A stretch of 64,000 bases of DNA from NCBI RefSeq assembly GCF_045066735.1, contig NZ_JBISHH010000022.1:124001-188000 (forward strand), written 5' to 3'. A model generated the notes under the pieces. That model searched no databases, was not told the DNA's origin, and saw only the letters and a list, made by a program, of their open reading frames with translations. The stretch's first letter is position 1. The number at the start of each line of letters is the position of its first letter. Positions 18,062 to 26,317 of the stretch are shown here, piece after piece. Both the position numbers and the translations under genes were made by a program. Origin of the DNA: Algibacter sp045066735. Its GTDB lineage: Bacteria > Bacteroidota > Bacteroidia > Flavobacteriales > Flavobacteriaceae.

Positions 18062-18517
18062 TTAAATAAATCGTCTTGTTTTTAGTTTATAAGTGGCATA
18101 TTGCGGGAACTTCTCGGTTAACAATTGCTCTTCGTATTTAGATTTAAAATAGAAAAGTATCCATAGTACTAAGAAAATTAAAAATTTATAAAGTGAAGCA
18201 TCATATAATGCATACCCTAAACTTATAGTTAGAATACTTGTGTAAATAGGATGTCTGGCCATTGAAAACGTACCATGAGTTATTAACTGGCTTTTTGCTA
18301 CAGGTGTAGGGAACGGTGAAATATTGGTGTTAATTTGTAATAGCGCTATTAATCCTAAAATTACTCCTACAATGGCTAAACCTAAACCGATATAATTAAG
18401 CCATACCGCAAATTTTAGAACTATTATTTTAATGGGTAAAACATAGGCTAAAAATAGCAAAAACTGGAGGCCTACAAATGTATAATCTTTTATAGCTGGC
18501 TTTACATACTGCTTCAA
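18062..18517 (-). CDS. Isoprenylcysteine carboxyl methyltransferase-like membrane protein
   Basis: 151 residues with four or five membrane segments. The motif THGTFSMARHPIYTSILT (about 84-101) and the Glu in KYEEQLLTEKFPQYATYK are the SAM-binding signature of the ICMT/PEMT-like family. Bacterial members methylate membrane-associated substrates that are mostly unknown; one group, MddA, methylates methanethiol to dimethyl sulfide, which would fit this sulfur-rich neighbourhood, although I cannot assign it to that group from sequence alone. It lies 5 bp after the MBL-rhodanese gene and 9 bp before the class I methyltransferase. Confidence 0.8.
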   Translation of the reverse strand: MKQYVKPAIKDYTFVGLQFLLFLAYVLPIKIIVLKFAVWLNYIGLGLAIVGVILGLIALLQINTNISPFPTPVAKSQLITHGTFSMARHPIYTSILTISLGYALYDASLYKFLIFLVLWILFYFKSKYEEQLLTEKFPQYATYKLKTRRFI

Positions 18518-18522
18518 TTGGC

Positions 18523-19869
18523 TTATTTTTTAAATTTATTAACCTCTTCACCTAAATCGTAAACAGAAATATTTTCAACTAAATTACTAATTATACTTCG
18601 GCCTGCGGCACTTCTATAACCTCCTGCACAATGTACTACAATTGGCTTATCTATTGGAATAGAATCCTTACTATCTCTTAATTTATTTAAAGGAATTGAA
18701 ATTGCAGATTCAAACACCTTGCCTTGTTCAACTTCACTTTTATTTCTGATATCAATTATAGTAAAATTATCTAGACGGTCTTTAAATTCTTCTAATTTAA
18801 GTGATTCTGATTCTATGTAATTAACATCACTTAAGGTTATTACGCCTTTAAGTTGCTTTTCGTAACCTATTTTAGCCACCCGATTGAGCATATTGTCTCG
18901 CTCATTAATCGAATTTACCACTATGTAAAATAATTCTCCTGGTTTTACAATAGAACCTAACCAAGTTTCAAACTTGTCGTCTTCAGTCTGAGCCATTATA
19001 TTAATGCTATGTGGTAGGTGATTTTTATTAAAATCCTCTTTGTTTCTTGTATCAACAATTAAAATGTTTTTTAAGTTAGAATGATCTAGCTTAAAATGGA
19101 ACGTAGATTTTGCAATACTATTTTTGAGATTGTCAGCTCCTTTTTTATTTATATCCACATTGAATCCAAAATATGAAGGAATGAATGGTTGATCTTTTAA
19201 AATATGACTTACAAACTGCTCTTCAGTAAGTTTTTTAAACGCCCAATTTTCTTTTCTCTCTCTTCCTAAAGTACTTTGAGAATCTGTACTTATATTTTTA
19301 CCACATAATGAACCTGCACCGTGAGCGGGATAGACTATAGTTTCGTTTGGTAAATGATTGAATTTATGCTGCATTGTATGATACATACTTTGAGCTAATT
19401 CTTCTCTTTTTGCTTTCATGTTACCTGCTTTTTCTCTTAAATCTGGTCTTCCAACATCACCAATAAATAAAGTATCTCCAGAGAACATGGCATGATTTTT
19501 TTCATCATCTACTGCAATTACTGTTATACTATCTGGTGAATGACCAGGTGAATTGATGGCAGAAAATTTAATTTCCCCTATTGTTATAGAGTTGCCATCA
19601 TCAAAACCTTGGTGTGGATAGTTGGCTCCCACTAATTTACTCACATAAATTGTTGCACCAGTTTCTTTATGAATTTGTAAATGACTGCTCACAAAATCGG
19701 CATGTGGATGGGTTTCAAAAACGGCTTTTATTTTAGTATTATGTTTTTCTGCTAATAAATAATAAGGTTTAGGATCTCTGGCAGGGTCTACTAAAACCAT
19801 TTCATTACCACTAATAATAGCGTATGAATAATGAGCTAATGGTTTGTCTTCAAATTGTATAACTTTCAT
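18523..19869 (-). CDS. Metallo-beta-lactamase/rhodanese fusion, persulfide dioxygenase-like
   Basis: 448 residues. The N-terminal MBL domain has VFETHPHADFVSSH (HxHxD metal site, about 52-65), NSPGHSPDSITV and FSGDTLFIGDVGRPDL, which resemble ETHE1/persulfide dioxygenase-type glyoxalase II relatives. Two rhodanese domains follow. The first (about 250-340) has no Cys in its active-site loop and is probably structural. The second ends with VVHCAGGYRSAAGRS and keeps the catalytic Cys (about 415). Such MBL-rhodanese proteins oxidise glutathione or other low-molecular-weight persulfide to sulfite. The gene leads a three-gene operon with two methyltransferases. The SQR-like protein would supply persulfide. 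Confidence 0.87.
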   Translation of the reverse strand: MKVIQFEDKPLAHYSYAIISGNEMVLVDPARDPKPYYLLAEKHNTKIKAVFETHPHADFVSSHLQIHKETGATIYVSKLVGANYPHQGFDDGNSITIGEIKFSAINSPGHSPDSITVIAVDDEKNHAMFSGDTLFIGDVGRPDLREKAGNMKAKREELAQSMYHTMQHKFNHLPNETIVYPAHGAGSLCGKNISTDSQSTLGRERKENWAFKKLTEEQFVSHILKDQPFIPSYFGFNVDINKKGADNLKNSIAKSTFHFKLDHSNLKNILIVDTRNKEDFNKNHLPHSINIMAQTEDDKFETWLGSIVKPGELFYIVVNSINERDNMLNRVAKIGYEKQLKGVITLSDVNYIESESLKLEEFKDRLDNFTIIDIRNKSEVEQGKVFESAISIPLNKLRDSKDSIPIDKPIVVHCAGGYRSAAGRSIISNLVENISVYDLGEEVNKFKK

Positions 19870-20000
19870 AATTTCTCTTTTAATATTGAACTTTATGATA
19901 AACGAATGAATACTCTTATAAATTTAAAACTAAAAATTTGAAGCCTTCTAATATTTATCAATTTTAGGCAAGAATTAACAATTTATAATAACTTAAATTA

Positions 20001-20031
20001 AAAAAAGAGCCTCAATATGAAGCTCTTTTTT
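20001..20031 (-). terminator. Terminator after the peroxiredoxin gene
   Basis: A 10-bp stem (AAAAAAGAGC with GCTCTTTTTT) around an 11-nt loop, flanked by A and T runs, lies 15 bp after the peroxiredoxin stop. It could also shield the MBL-rhodanese operon promoter. Confidence 0.75.
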
Positions 20032-20045
20032 TAATTGAAAGCATT

Positions 20046-20771
20046 TTACTTTTTTAAGATTGAATCTAAAACTAAATCTTTATCTAACTTTTTAGTACAG
20101 AAGAACCAGTCTTTACAATCTAAATCTTCTGTAGAAGCCATACGCTCTTCTGCCGCACCACAAGATCCGGCAGGAGAAACAATAACATCGTCACCTGGAT
20201 TCCAATCTGCTGGAGTTGCTACGTTAAATTTATCAGAGGTTTGCATAGCAATTAAAGCCCTGTATAGCTCATCGAAATTACGACCTAAACTTAACGGGTA
20301 ATAAATAATTGCTCTTACGGTTTCGTTTGGATCAACAAAAAACACGGCTCTTACTGCTTGAGTTTTACTTTCTCCTGGTTGAATCATCCCGTATTTCTTG
20401 GCAACTTCCATCGATATGTCCTCAATTAAAGGGAACTTAACTTCTATGTTTTTCATGCCATTAAATTCAATTTTATCCTTAATAGTTCGCAACCATGCAA
20501 TATGGCTGTACAAACCATCGATAGATAAACCAATTAGGCTACAGTTTGCTTTTTCAAATTTTTCTTCTAAATGTGCAAACGTCATAAATTCTGATGTACA
20601 AACTGGCGTAAAATCTGCCGGATGACTAAATAAAATAGACCATTTTCCTTTGTAATCCGATGGATAGTTAATGTCTCCTTGCGTTGTTACTGCTTTAAAT
20701 TCGGGTGCTTTATCTCCAATTCTAGGCATTGCAAATAATTGTTCTTCTTTTACTGTTTCTGTATTATTCAT
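20046..20771 (-). CDS. Peroxiredoxin, Prx6-like
   Basis: 241 residues. The peroxidatic Cys is in SHPADFTPVCTSEF (about residue 58), the PxxxTxxC signature of Prx. FVDPNETVRAIIYYPLSLGRN and the long C-terminal arm NVATPADWNPGDDVIVSP place it in the Prx6/1-Cys subfamily. The C-terminus adds cysteines (GSCGAAEER and DLDCKDWFFCTKK) that could act as resolving residues. It reduces peroxides in the cytoplasm, with thioredoxin or another thiol as donor; two thioredoxins are nearby. It has a perfect GTAAC-N4-GTTAC operator 57 bp upstream and is divergent from the copper-receptor operon. Confidence 0.93.
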   Translation of the reverse strand: MNNTETVKEEQLFAMPRIGDKAPEFKAVTTQGDINYPSDYKGKWSILFSHPADFTPVCTSEFMTFAHLEEKFEKANCSLIGLSIDGLYSHIAWLRTIKDKIEFNGMKNIEVKFPLIEDISMEVAKKYGMIQPGESKTQAVRAVFFVDPNETVRAIIYYPLSLGRNFDELYRALIAMQTSDKFNVATPADWNPGDDVIVSPAGSCGAAEERMASTEDLDCKDWFFCTKKLDKDLVLDSILKK

Positions 20772-20798
20772 AATTTTATGTATTTGTTTAATTTATAG

Positions 20799-20842
20799 CA
20801 AAGGTAAATCATTATAGAATTTAACTATGTAACTAAAGTTAC
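20799..20842 (-). promoter_or_regulatory. Operator (GTAAC-TAAA-GTTAC) and -7 box, peroxiredoxin; possibly divergent
   Basis: The palindrome at 20829-20842 is perfect. On the minus strand a TACCTTTG box (20799-20806) is centred 33 bp away and serves peroxiredoxin. On the plus strand a GAACTTTG box (20865-20872) is also centred 33 bp away, so the same operator may serve the operon starting at 20967. Confidence 0.75.
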
Positions 20843-20966
20843 GCTTTCAGGTCTATTTTATATAGAACTTTGGTTATTATTACTAAAGCGTTTAACTCAT
20901 TATAAATGCAATTTATAATGATAAAAGTCAGTATTTAAAATATTTAATTACTCTAATTTGCCCAAA

Positions 20967-21365
20967 ATGAAAACAGGCATTTACATGATATCGCAATTGT
21001 TTGTACTATTAATATTATTTAATAGTACACAGGCAACAGTGACGTATGCTTACTTCGAAATGGATACAATTGGGTTTATAGAAAACTTTTGTGAAAACAC
21101 AGATAAGCCGGAGTTGCAGTGTAATGGAAAGTGCCATTTAAAAAAAGTTGCAGAATCTCAAGATAAAAAACAAAATACACCAACAGGTATAGTCAATTTT
21201 AAAGAACTTGTTTTTTACACCAACCCTGTTTTATGTTTTGAATTACCTTTGAGTGTGCATGCAACAAAACAGCTTCAAATAGCTTACCAAAATTTATATT
21301 CTTTTCAAAATATAAAACACTGTTTTCATCCTCCCAAAGAGCCCTTTTACTTACTTTATTCGTAG
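20967..21365 (+). CDS. Small exported Cys-rich protein preceding a copper TonB receptor
   Basis: 132 residues. The ATG at 20967 is preferred over an in-frame TTG three codons earlier because it starts directly at a good signal peptide (MKTGIYMISQLFVLLILFNSTQA). The mature part has a cysteine-rich motif CENTDKPELQCNGKCHLKK (about 40-58), with His/Cys residues suited to metal or heme binding, and a C-terminal His/Cys pair (KHCFHPP). The TonB receptor gene follows 45 bp downstream, so it is probably an accessory metal-binding protein of that receptor. I do not recognise a named domain. The leader may start at the divergent operator. Confidence 0.65.
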   Translation: MKTGIYMISQLFVLLILFNSTQATVTYAYFEMDTIGFIENFCENTDKPELQCNGKCHLKKVAESQDKKQNTPTGIVNFKELVFYTNPVLCFELPLSVHATKQLQIAYQNLYSFQNIKHCFHPPKEPFYLLYS

Positions 21366-21410
21366 AAATTTCTACCAAATTTATTTAGGTTAAATACAAT
21401 TACACTATAC

Positions 21411-23513
21411 ATGAAAACATTATATAGTATGCTATTATGCATATTACTTACAACTGTATCTTATGGTCAAGAAAAAATAGAAACCAAACAAGATACTACA
21501 AAACAGAAAATAACAAAACTAGATGCCGTTATTGTTACGGGAAATCTTAAAACAGACCCAGTACTTACTATTGTGGCCAATAAATACGATGAGAAAATTG
21601 TGCAACCTAAAAATGTTGCAGATTTATTTAATGATATTAATGGATTTTCGGTAATTAAAAGAGGTAATTACGCCATCGATCCATCATTTAGAGGAGCGCA
21701 ATATGAGCAACTTAATATTCAATACGATGGAGGCACTAAAGCTATGCATGCATGTCCTAACCGAATGGATCCAATTACAACACATATAATTCCTGAAGAA
21801 ATTTCTAAAATCGAAATTATAAAAGGACCATATACTGTGCGTTACGGAGCTACTTTTGGAGGCATTGTTAATTTGGTAACTCAAAAACCTGACTATGAAG
21901 ATTATGGAGTGCACGGAAAAGTTTCTGGTGGTTATGAAAGCAATGGCAACTCATTGGTAAACTTAGTGCAGTTGCAATATATAAAAGATAAATTTGATGT
22001 TGTTGCTAATGCTGGTTATCGTGATTTTGGAAACTATGAAGATGGAAATGGTACGGAAATTCCATCGGCTTTTAGAAGTATAGATTATGGTCTTAAGCTT
22101 GGCTATAATTTTTCTGATAGCCAACGTTTACAAGCGCATTGGAGACAATCTTTTGGACGTGATGTGTTACACGCAGCTTTACCAATGGATACTGAATATG
22201 ATAACAGCAGTATTATTTCTTTAGATTATCGACTAGATGATATTGGGAAAATAATAAAATCAATAACAGCAAAAACATATTTTAGTTATGTTGATCATTT
22301 AATGACCAATGACAGAAGACCCTCTTTCATGATGATGGAAGCTGCTTCTGCGGTTGATGCAACTACAGTTGGAGGTAAATTAGAGTTGAGCTGGAAGCCA
22401 TTAGAAAAATTAAATATGTTTTCTGGTATAGATGCCATGCACATAGCAAGAGACGGAAATAGAACAAGATTAGTAAAAGTTATGAATGGGAATCCTTTAC
22501 CGACACCTGTTGAGTTTAATGATAAGGTATGGCAAGATTCTTATATTACAGATTTAGGGATATTTACCGAGGCGAAATATAACCTAAGTTCTACTACTAT
22601 TCTTACCGCAGGATTACGTTATGATAATGTAGTTTCCGATATACAAGATCCTGAAGCCGATTTTGCTGCTATGTATGATCTTAAAAAACGAACAGAACAT
22701 AATGTTAGCGGAACTGTTTCTGTTAAAAAGAGAGTTTCTGATAATTTTACTTTAGAAGCAGCTTACGGTAGAGGAGTGCGCTCTGCTAATATGATAGAGC
22801 GTTTTATTAATCATTTTACTGTAGGTCAAGACCCTTATGAATACGTAGGTAATCCAGATTTGAAAGCAGAAGTTAATAATCAATTTGAAATTGGTTTCAA
22901 AGGTAGCAAACCTCTTAAAAATGGTTTTAATAAATTTAAATATGAAACCTCTTTTTATTATTCGTTTTTTGAAAACTATATTGTTGGTGTTGTAAACGAA
23001 TCGTTAACAAGAAAGTTTAACCCAACGCTAGACCCTATAAGTCCAAAAGTGTTTAGAAATTTGGATGAAGCTTATAAAACGGGGTTTGAAGCGACGGCGC
23101 AAATTGATTTTTTAGATAATTATTATTTCAAAACCGAATTATCTTATGTGTATGCTAAAAACAAAGATTTAGGAGAGTCGCTTCCGCTTACGCCACCATT
23201 AACAACGGGTTTTTCTATTGGAATGAATAAAACCAACTATTGGGCAAATATTAAGTACAACCTAGTGTCTAAACAAAATAATATTTCAAAAAGCTTTGGT
23301 GAAACAGAAACAGAAGGTTACCAAACCCTAGATGTTCGTTTAGGTATAAAACCAACTAACAATATCACTTTAGGTGTTGCGGTAATTAACGCCTTCGACG
23401 AAGCATATAATAATCATTTAAACTTCTCTTTTACAAACCAAGCAGATTTTGGTAGAACACCAATTACCGAACCTGGCCGAAATTTATCAGCCTTTTTACA
23501 GTATACTTTTTAA
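21411..23513 (+). CDS. oprC: TonB-dependent copper receptor, OprC/NosA-like
   Basis: 700 residues: signal peptide (cleavage after SYG, about 19), plug domain at about 50-170 (KIEIIKGPYTVRYG), then a 22-strand barrel ending in the aromatic YTF. The plug carries HACPNRMDPITT, with Cys115 and Met119 in CxxxM, and the barrel carries DHLMTND, with His296 and Met298 in HxM. This CxxxM-HxM set and its spacing match the copper-binding site described for Pseudomonas OprC (C143, M147, H323, M325, from memory). It would import copper across the outer membrane. It is second in an operon with an exported Cys-rich protein and a protein phosphatase. Confidence 0.85.
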   Translation: MKTLYSMLLCILLTTVSYGQEKIETKQDTTKQKITKLDAVIVTGNLKTDPVLTIVANKYDEKIVQPKNVADLFNDINGFSVIKRGNYAIDPSFRGAQYEQLNIQYDGGTKAMHACPNRMDPITTHIIPEEISKIEIIKGPYTVRYGATFGGIVNLVTQKPDYEDYGVHGKVSGGYESNGNSLVNLVQLQYIKDKFDVVANAGYRDFGNYEDGNGTEIPSAFRSIDYGLKLGYNFSDSQRLQAHWRQSFGRDVLHAALPMDTEYDNSSIISLDYRLDDIGKIIKSITAKTYFSYVDHLMTNDRRPSFMMMEAASAVDATTVGGKLELSWKPLEKLNMFSGIDAMHIARDGNRTRLVKVMNGNPLPTPVEFNDKVWQDSYITDLGIFTEAKYNLSSTTILTAGLRYDNVVSDIQDPEADFAAMYDLKKRTEHNVSGTVSVKKRVSDNFTLEAAYGRGVRSANMIERFINHFTVGQDPYEYVGNPDLKAEVNNQFEIGFKGSKPLKNGFNKFKYETSFYYSFFENYIVGVVNESLTRKFNPTLDPISPKVFRNLDEAYKTGFEATAQIDFLDNYYFKTELSYVYAKNKDLGESLPLTPPLTTGFSIGMNKTNYWANIKYNLVSKQNNISKSFGETETEGYQTLDVRLGIKPTNNITLGVAVINAFDEAYNNHLNFSFTNQADFGRTPITEPGRNLSAFLQYTF

Positions 23514-23571
23514 AACAATCTAAATTACGGTGGTATAGTTTTTGACGCTATACCACCTAAATATTTAAGGA

Positions 23572-24132
23572 ATGAGCAGATTAGTATTATTAAGTGTGTT
23601 TTTTGTCTATTGGGGTTTTGCACAAGACAAAAGCGATACAGAAGGAGAGAGGGGCTATATTGAAATTGAATCAAAATATTTCAATAACTTATATAGTATT
23701 AGCGATTCCATTTATCGATCAGAACAGCCTAGTAAAAAAGGATTTAAAGAATTAGAAAAAGCTAAATTTAAAACAATTATCAATTTAAGAAGGCTGCGCG
23801 ATGATAATAAAAAGGCTAAAGATACCAACCTGAAATTAGAGCACATACCCTTGGCAACCAAGCACATCACAGAACATGATATTATAAAGGTTTTAAAGCT
23901 TGTAAAAAATGCCGAAAAACCAGTTTTAATTCATTGCTGGCATGGTTCGGATAGAACAGGGGTAATGGTTGCAGCTTATAGAATAGTTATTGAAAATTGG
24001 ACGAAAGAAGATGCCGTAGAGGAATTTATGGTTCCTGAATTTGGTTATCATAAAAATAAATATCCCAATCTATTAGCATTACTAAAAAATCTTGATGTTG
24101 AAAATATTAGAAACCAAGTACATATTAGATAA
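23572..24132 (+). CDS. Exported dual-specificity/tyrosine phosphatase-like protein
   Basis: 186 residues with an N-terminal hydrophobic signal (LVLLSVFFVYWGFAQ). The catalytic P-loop is VLIHCWHGSDRTGVMVA (CX5R, about residues 123-131), with an upstream Asp/Glu region. SIYRSEQPSKKGFKELEKA matches the phosphatase-like (DSPc/PTPc) family found in Bacteroidota. It would act in the periplasm, possibly on phosphorylated sugars or inositol rather than proteins. It starts 58 bp after the copper receptor and may share its transcript. The link between phosphatase and copper uptake is unknown. Confidence 0.8.
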   Translation: MSRLVLLSVFFVYWGFAQDKSDTEGERGYIEIESKYFNNLYSISDSIYRSEQPSKKGFKELEKAKFKTIINLRRLRDDNKKAKDTNLKLEHIPLATKHITEHDIIKVLKLVKNAEKPVLIHCWHGSDRTGVMVAAYRIVIENWTKEDAVEEFMVPEFGYHKNKYPNLLALLKNLDVENIRNQVHIR

Positions 24133-24240
24133 GGATTAGCAGCAAAATAATCGACTTAAACTTGTTTAAATTAATCTATTTTTTACGAGCGCTGTAATAT
24201 ATAATTTGGCAAAATGTGTATTAATTATATATCACAAAAA

Positions 24241-24278
24241 AAAACGGGCAGTTAAATACTAACTACCCGCTATTTTTT
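24241..24278. terminator. Bidirectional hairpin terminator
   Basis: Arms CGGGCAGTTA (24245-24254) and TAACTACCCG (24260-24269), one mismatch, loop AATAC, lie between a run of A and a run of T. It separates the phosphatase gene (+) from the thioredoxin end (-). Confidence 0.75.
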
Positions 24279-24315
24279 TACTTATCACATAAGAGATATT
24301 AGATGTGGAAATAAA

Positions 24316-24612
24316 TTAATTAGACGTTTTTATCACATTAATTATATCATTTTTTTGAAGTACACCCGATTGTCTCCAAACTTGCCTTCCTTTTTTAAAT
24401 AAAAGCATTGTAGGAACTCCTCTTACTTGATATTTTGATGCGAGAGCTTGGTTTTTGTCTACATCAATTTTAACAATAGTAACATCTTCTCCCATTTCAT
24501 CTTTTACTTCTTTTAAAATAGGGCCCAATACTTTACAAGGCCCACACCAACTAGCAAAAAAATCAACTAAAACGGGTTTGTCTTGATTTATAATTTCTGA
24601 AAATTTACTCAT
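24316..24612 (-). CDS. trxA: Thioredoxin (second copy)
   Basis: 98 residues, active site WCGPCK at about 22-27, cis-proline region RGVPTMLLFKKG. A close paralogue of the thioredoxin at 16481-16777 and the same length. It is last in a rhodanese - HMA - cytochrome c - thioredoxin operon and starts 13 bp after the cytochrome stop. No signal peptide, so it is cytoplasmic although its operon neighbour, the cytochrome, is exported. It may regenerate the rhodanese or the HMA protein, which is inference from the operon. Confidence 0.93.
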   Translation of the reverse strand: MSKFSEIINQDKPVLVDFFASWCGPCKVLGPILKEVKDEMGEDVTIVKIDVDKNQALASKYQVRGVPTMLLFKKGRQVWRQSGVLQKNDIINVIKTSN

Positions 24613-24625
24613 ACCTGACTTGAAT

Positions 24626-25648
24626 TTATTTTTCGAAAGTTACACTCCAAATACCTCTAACTTCATTCGTGTTATAGCCAATGGCTTTATCGTTAGGGTA
24701 CAAACTTTTAATTTTTGTTAATGTCGAATTTTCTATAGTTTCGTTTGGTTTTCCATGGCATTGTAAACACATGGTGTTTGTTGTAATTGGATAATAAACC
24801 TTTACCGAACTTTCTAATTCTTTTACAATAGGGCTTGCTTCTTCATTATTTGCTATACTATTTTTAAAAGTATTTATATAACCCAATTCTTTAGCATTTG
24901 CTTGATTATTTTGGTTTCTTGGTTTATCTGAAACACGCTTAATTACGGCATTTTGTACTACAGACATACTATCCGTTAGCGGGTAAGCTTTTATATTACA
25001 AAAAGCCAAAGCTTCTAAGGTTCCTTTTTTCTGAATAGTTCCCATTAAATTTTTACCCAAAACAGCCTTTGTAGCTAAGGCATATTTTAATCCACGTTCA
25101 GCATATGGTAAATCTTCAATATTGGTTTGAGGTTGTTGCATGTTCTTTTTTATACCATTTCCCATGCCTTGTCCCTTTCCTTGTCCCTTTCCTTGTCCCT
25201 TTCCTTTGCCGTGTTCATTGTTATAATGATCGTCAAACCATTCTGGTTGCTCAATATCAAAATCAAACATATAGTCTGCAATTTTCTCAATAGTTGCCTC
25301 CGGAAAAGATTGCTTTGGCATTACTCCAAAACGTTTTACTGCTCCAAACATTTTTGCATCTTTTGCATTTGGGTTTTTAATCCATGCTTGCATATTGTCT
25401 ATAAATTCTGCTTTAGAAGTCTGGTTATCTATGTAATGCTTTTTTATGGCAATCATAGGTGGTCCAATTCTATTTTCTTCCGTAGCAGAGGGGCTGTGGC
25501 AGGTATAGCAATTAATTTCCATTAGCTTTTTACCTGGATGATTATTGGCTTCCATGGCCTTATCGAAAGCCGAATATGTTTTGTTTTTAGAATTGTTGCA
25601 ACTAAAAAGCAGTATAGAAAAAAAAGTAAGTGCTAATAAACGTCTCAT
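24626..25648 (-). CDS. Exported c-type cytochrome with DUF3365 (Tll0287-like) domain
   Basis: 340 residues from the ATG at 25648, which gives a clean lipoprotein signal (MRRLLALTFFSILLFSC). An upstream alternative start adds 15 residues before the signal and is unlikely. A first heme site is in NCYTCHSPSA. A low-complexity linker of GKGQ repeats follows, then a DUF3365-like sensor/heme domain with the second CxxCH in MCLQCHGKPNET and the ending VRGIWSVTFEK. It may pass electrons between a periplasmic donor and oxidases, or sense redox state. It follows the HMA gene closely in the GTAAC-controlled rhodanese operon. Confidence 0.8.
   Translation of the reverse strand: MRRLLALTFFSILLFSCNNSKNKTYSAFDKAMEANNHPGKKLMEINCYTCHSPSATEENRIGPPMIAIKKHYIDNQTSKAEFIDNMQAWIKNPNAKDAKMFGAVKRFGVMPKQSFPEATIEKIADYMFDFDIEQPEWFDDHYNNEHGKGKGQGKGQGKGQGMGNGIKKNMQQPQTNIEDLPYAERGLKYALATKAVLGKNLMGTIQKKGTLEALAFCNIKAYPLTDSMSVVQNAVIKRVSDKPRNQNNQANAKELGYINTFKNSIANNEEASPIVKELESSVKVYYPITTNTMCLQCHGKPNETIENSTLTKIKSLYPNDKAIGYNTNEVRGIWSVTFEK
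25167..25204. repeat. 12-bp tandem repeat in the cytochrome gene
   Basis: About three copies of a CTTGTCCCTTTC-like unit encode the GKGQ linker of the cytochrome. Slippage here would change linker length in frame, four residues per unit. Confidence 0.75.
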
Positions 25649-25658
25649 TTTAATCAAT

Positions 25659-25928
25659 TTATTGTGAAAATTTTCCTGTTGCACAACTAACAAAAGATTT
25701 CGCCTTTGCAGCCAAATTATTATGATCTTCTATAGATGGATAACCTAGAGATTTAAGCTTATCTTTTACAGCAAGTGCATCTTTTTCGTTGATATAGTTA
25801 AAAGATACTTTGCTTTCATCTGTGTAAACATTAATATTTGTTATGTTCTCAATTTCTGCTAATTTTACAGTAATGGTATGCGCGCAACCACCACATTTTA
25901 AGTTTTGTACTATTATTGAAGTTTTCAT
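25659..25928 (-). CDS. HMA-domain metal-binding protein (copper chaperone-like)
   Basis: 89 residues of a ferredoxin-like HMA fold: MKTSIIVQNLKCGGCAHTITVKL, with the CxxC metal site at about 12-15. The tail adds SFVSCATGKFSQ with a further Cys. Similar small proteins bind Cu(I) and hand it to ATPases or cuproproteins. It sits between the rhodanese and cytochrome genes, 10 bp after the rhodanese stop and 10 bp before the cytochrome start. Its presence in the same regulon as the OprC-like receptor supports a copper theme, which is inference. Confidence 0.85.
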   Translation of the reverse strand: MKTSIIVQNLKCGGCAHTITVKLAEIENITNINVYTDESKVSFNYINEKDALAVKDKLKSLGYPSIEDHNNLAAKAKSFVSCATGKFSQ

Positions 25929-25938
25929 TTTTATTTTA

Positions 25939-26280
25939 TTATTTATAATTTAATATACCTCCTTTTAAATCGTAAATTTCCATAAAACCCATTCCGGCTA
26001 ATTTATTAGAACATCTCCTGCTTCTAACTCCGCTTTTGCAATACACATAAACAGCTTGGTTTTTATCTAATTTACTAAATTCTAGATTGAAATCATCTGA
26101 TGATAAGTCAATATTGATGGCGTTTTGTATGTGCCCAGTGTTAAATTCACTTTCTGTTCTTACATCTACCAATTGTACTTTTTTGCTCTGAGTTTGTGCT
26201 TTAAATTCCAAAATATCTAAAACCTTAATAATGTTATCTTTTGTAGATTTAGAGTTAAATAATGTTGAAAATATTGACAT
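25939..26280 (-). CDS. Single-domain rhodanese
   Basis: 113 residues from the ATG at 26280; an in-frame TTG at 26307 would add nine polar residues and is less likely. The active-site loop is VYVYCKSGVRSRRCSNKL, with the catalytic Cys at about 81. The front holds the rhodanese features LVDVRTESEFNTGHIQNAINID. It is the first gene of the rhodanese - HMA - cytochrome - thioredoxin operon and transfers sulfane sulfur to an acceptor, such as thioredoxin from the same operon. Promoter and operator lie at 26318-26361. Confidence 0.9.
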   Translation of the reverse strand: MSIFSTLFNSKSTKDNIIKVLDILEFKAQTQSKKVQLVDVRTESEFNTGHIQNAINIDLSSDDFNLEFSKLDKNQAVYVYCKSGVRSRRCSNKLAGMGFMEIYDLKGGILNYK

Positions 26281-26317
26281 AATTTTATTGTTTTTATTTT
26301 TAGACAATACAATAGAG

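Noticed and set aside
25167..25204. CRISPR-like tandem repeat
   Set aside because: Twelve-bp units in a coding linker without spacers; no Cas genes in the window.
25939..26307. TTG start for the rhodanese at 26307
   Set aside because: The ATG at 26280 gives a normal single-domain rhodanese and a leader similar to other promoters of the family.
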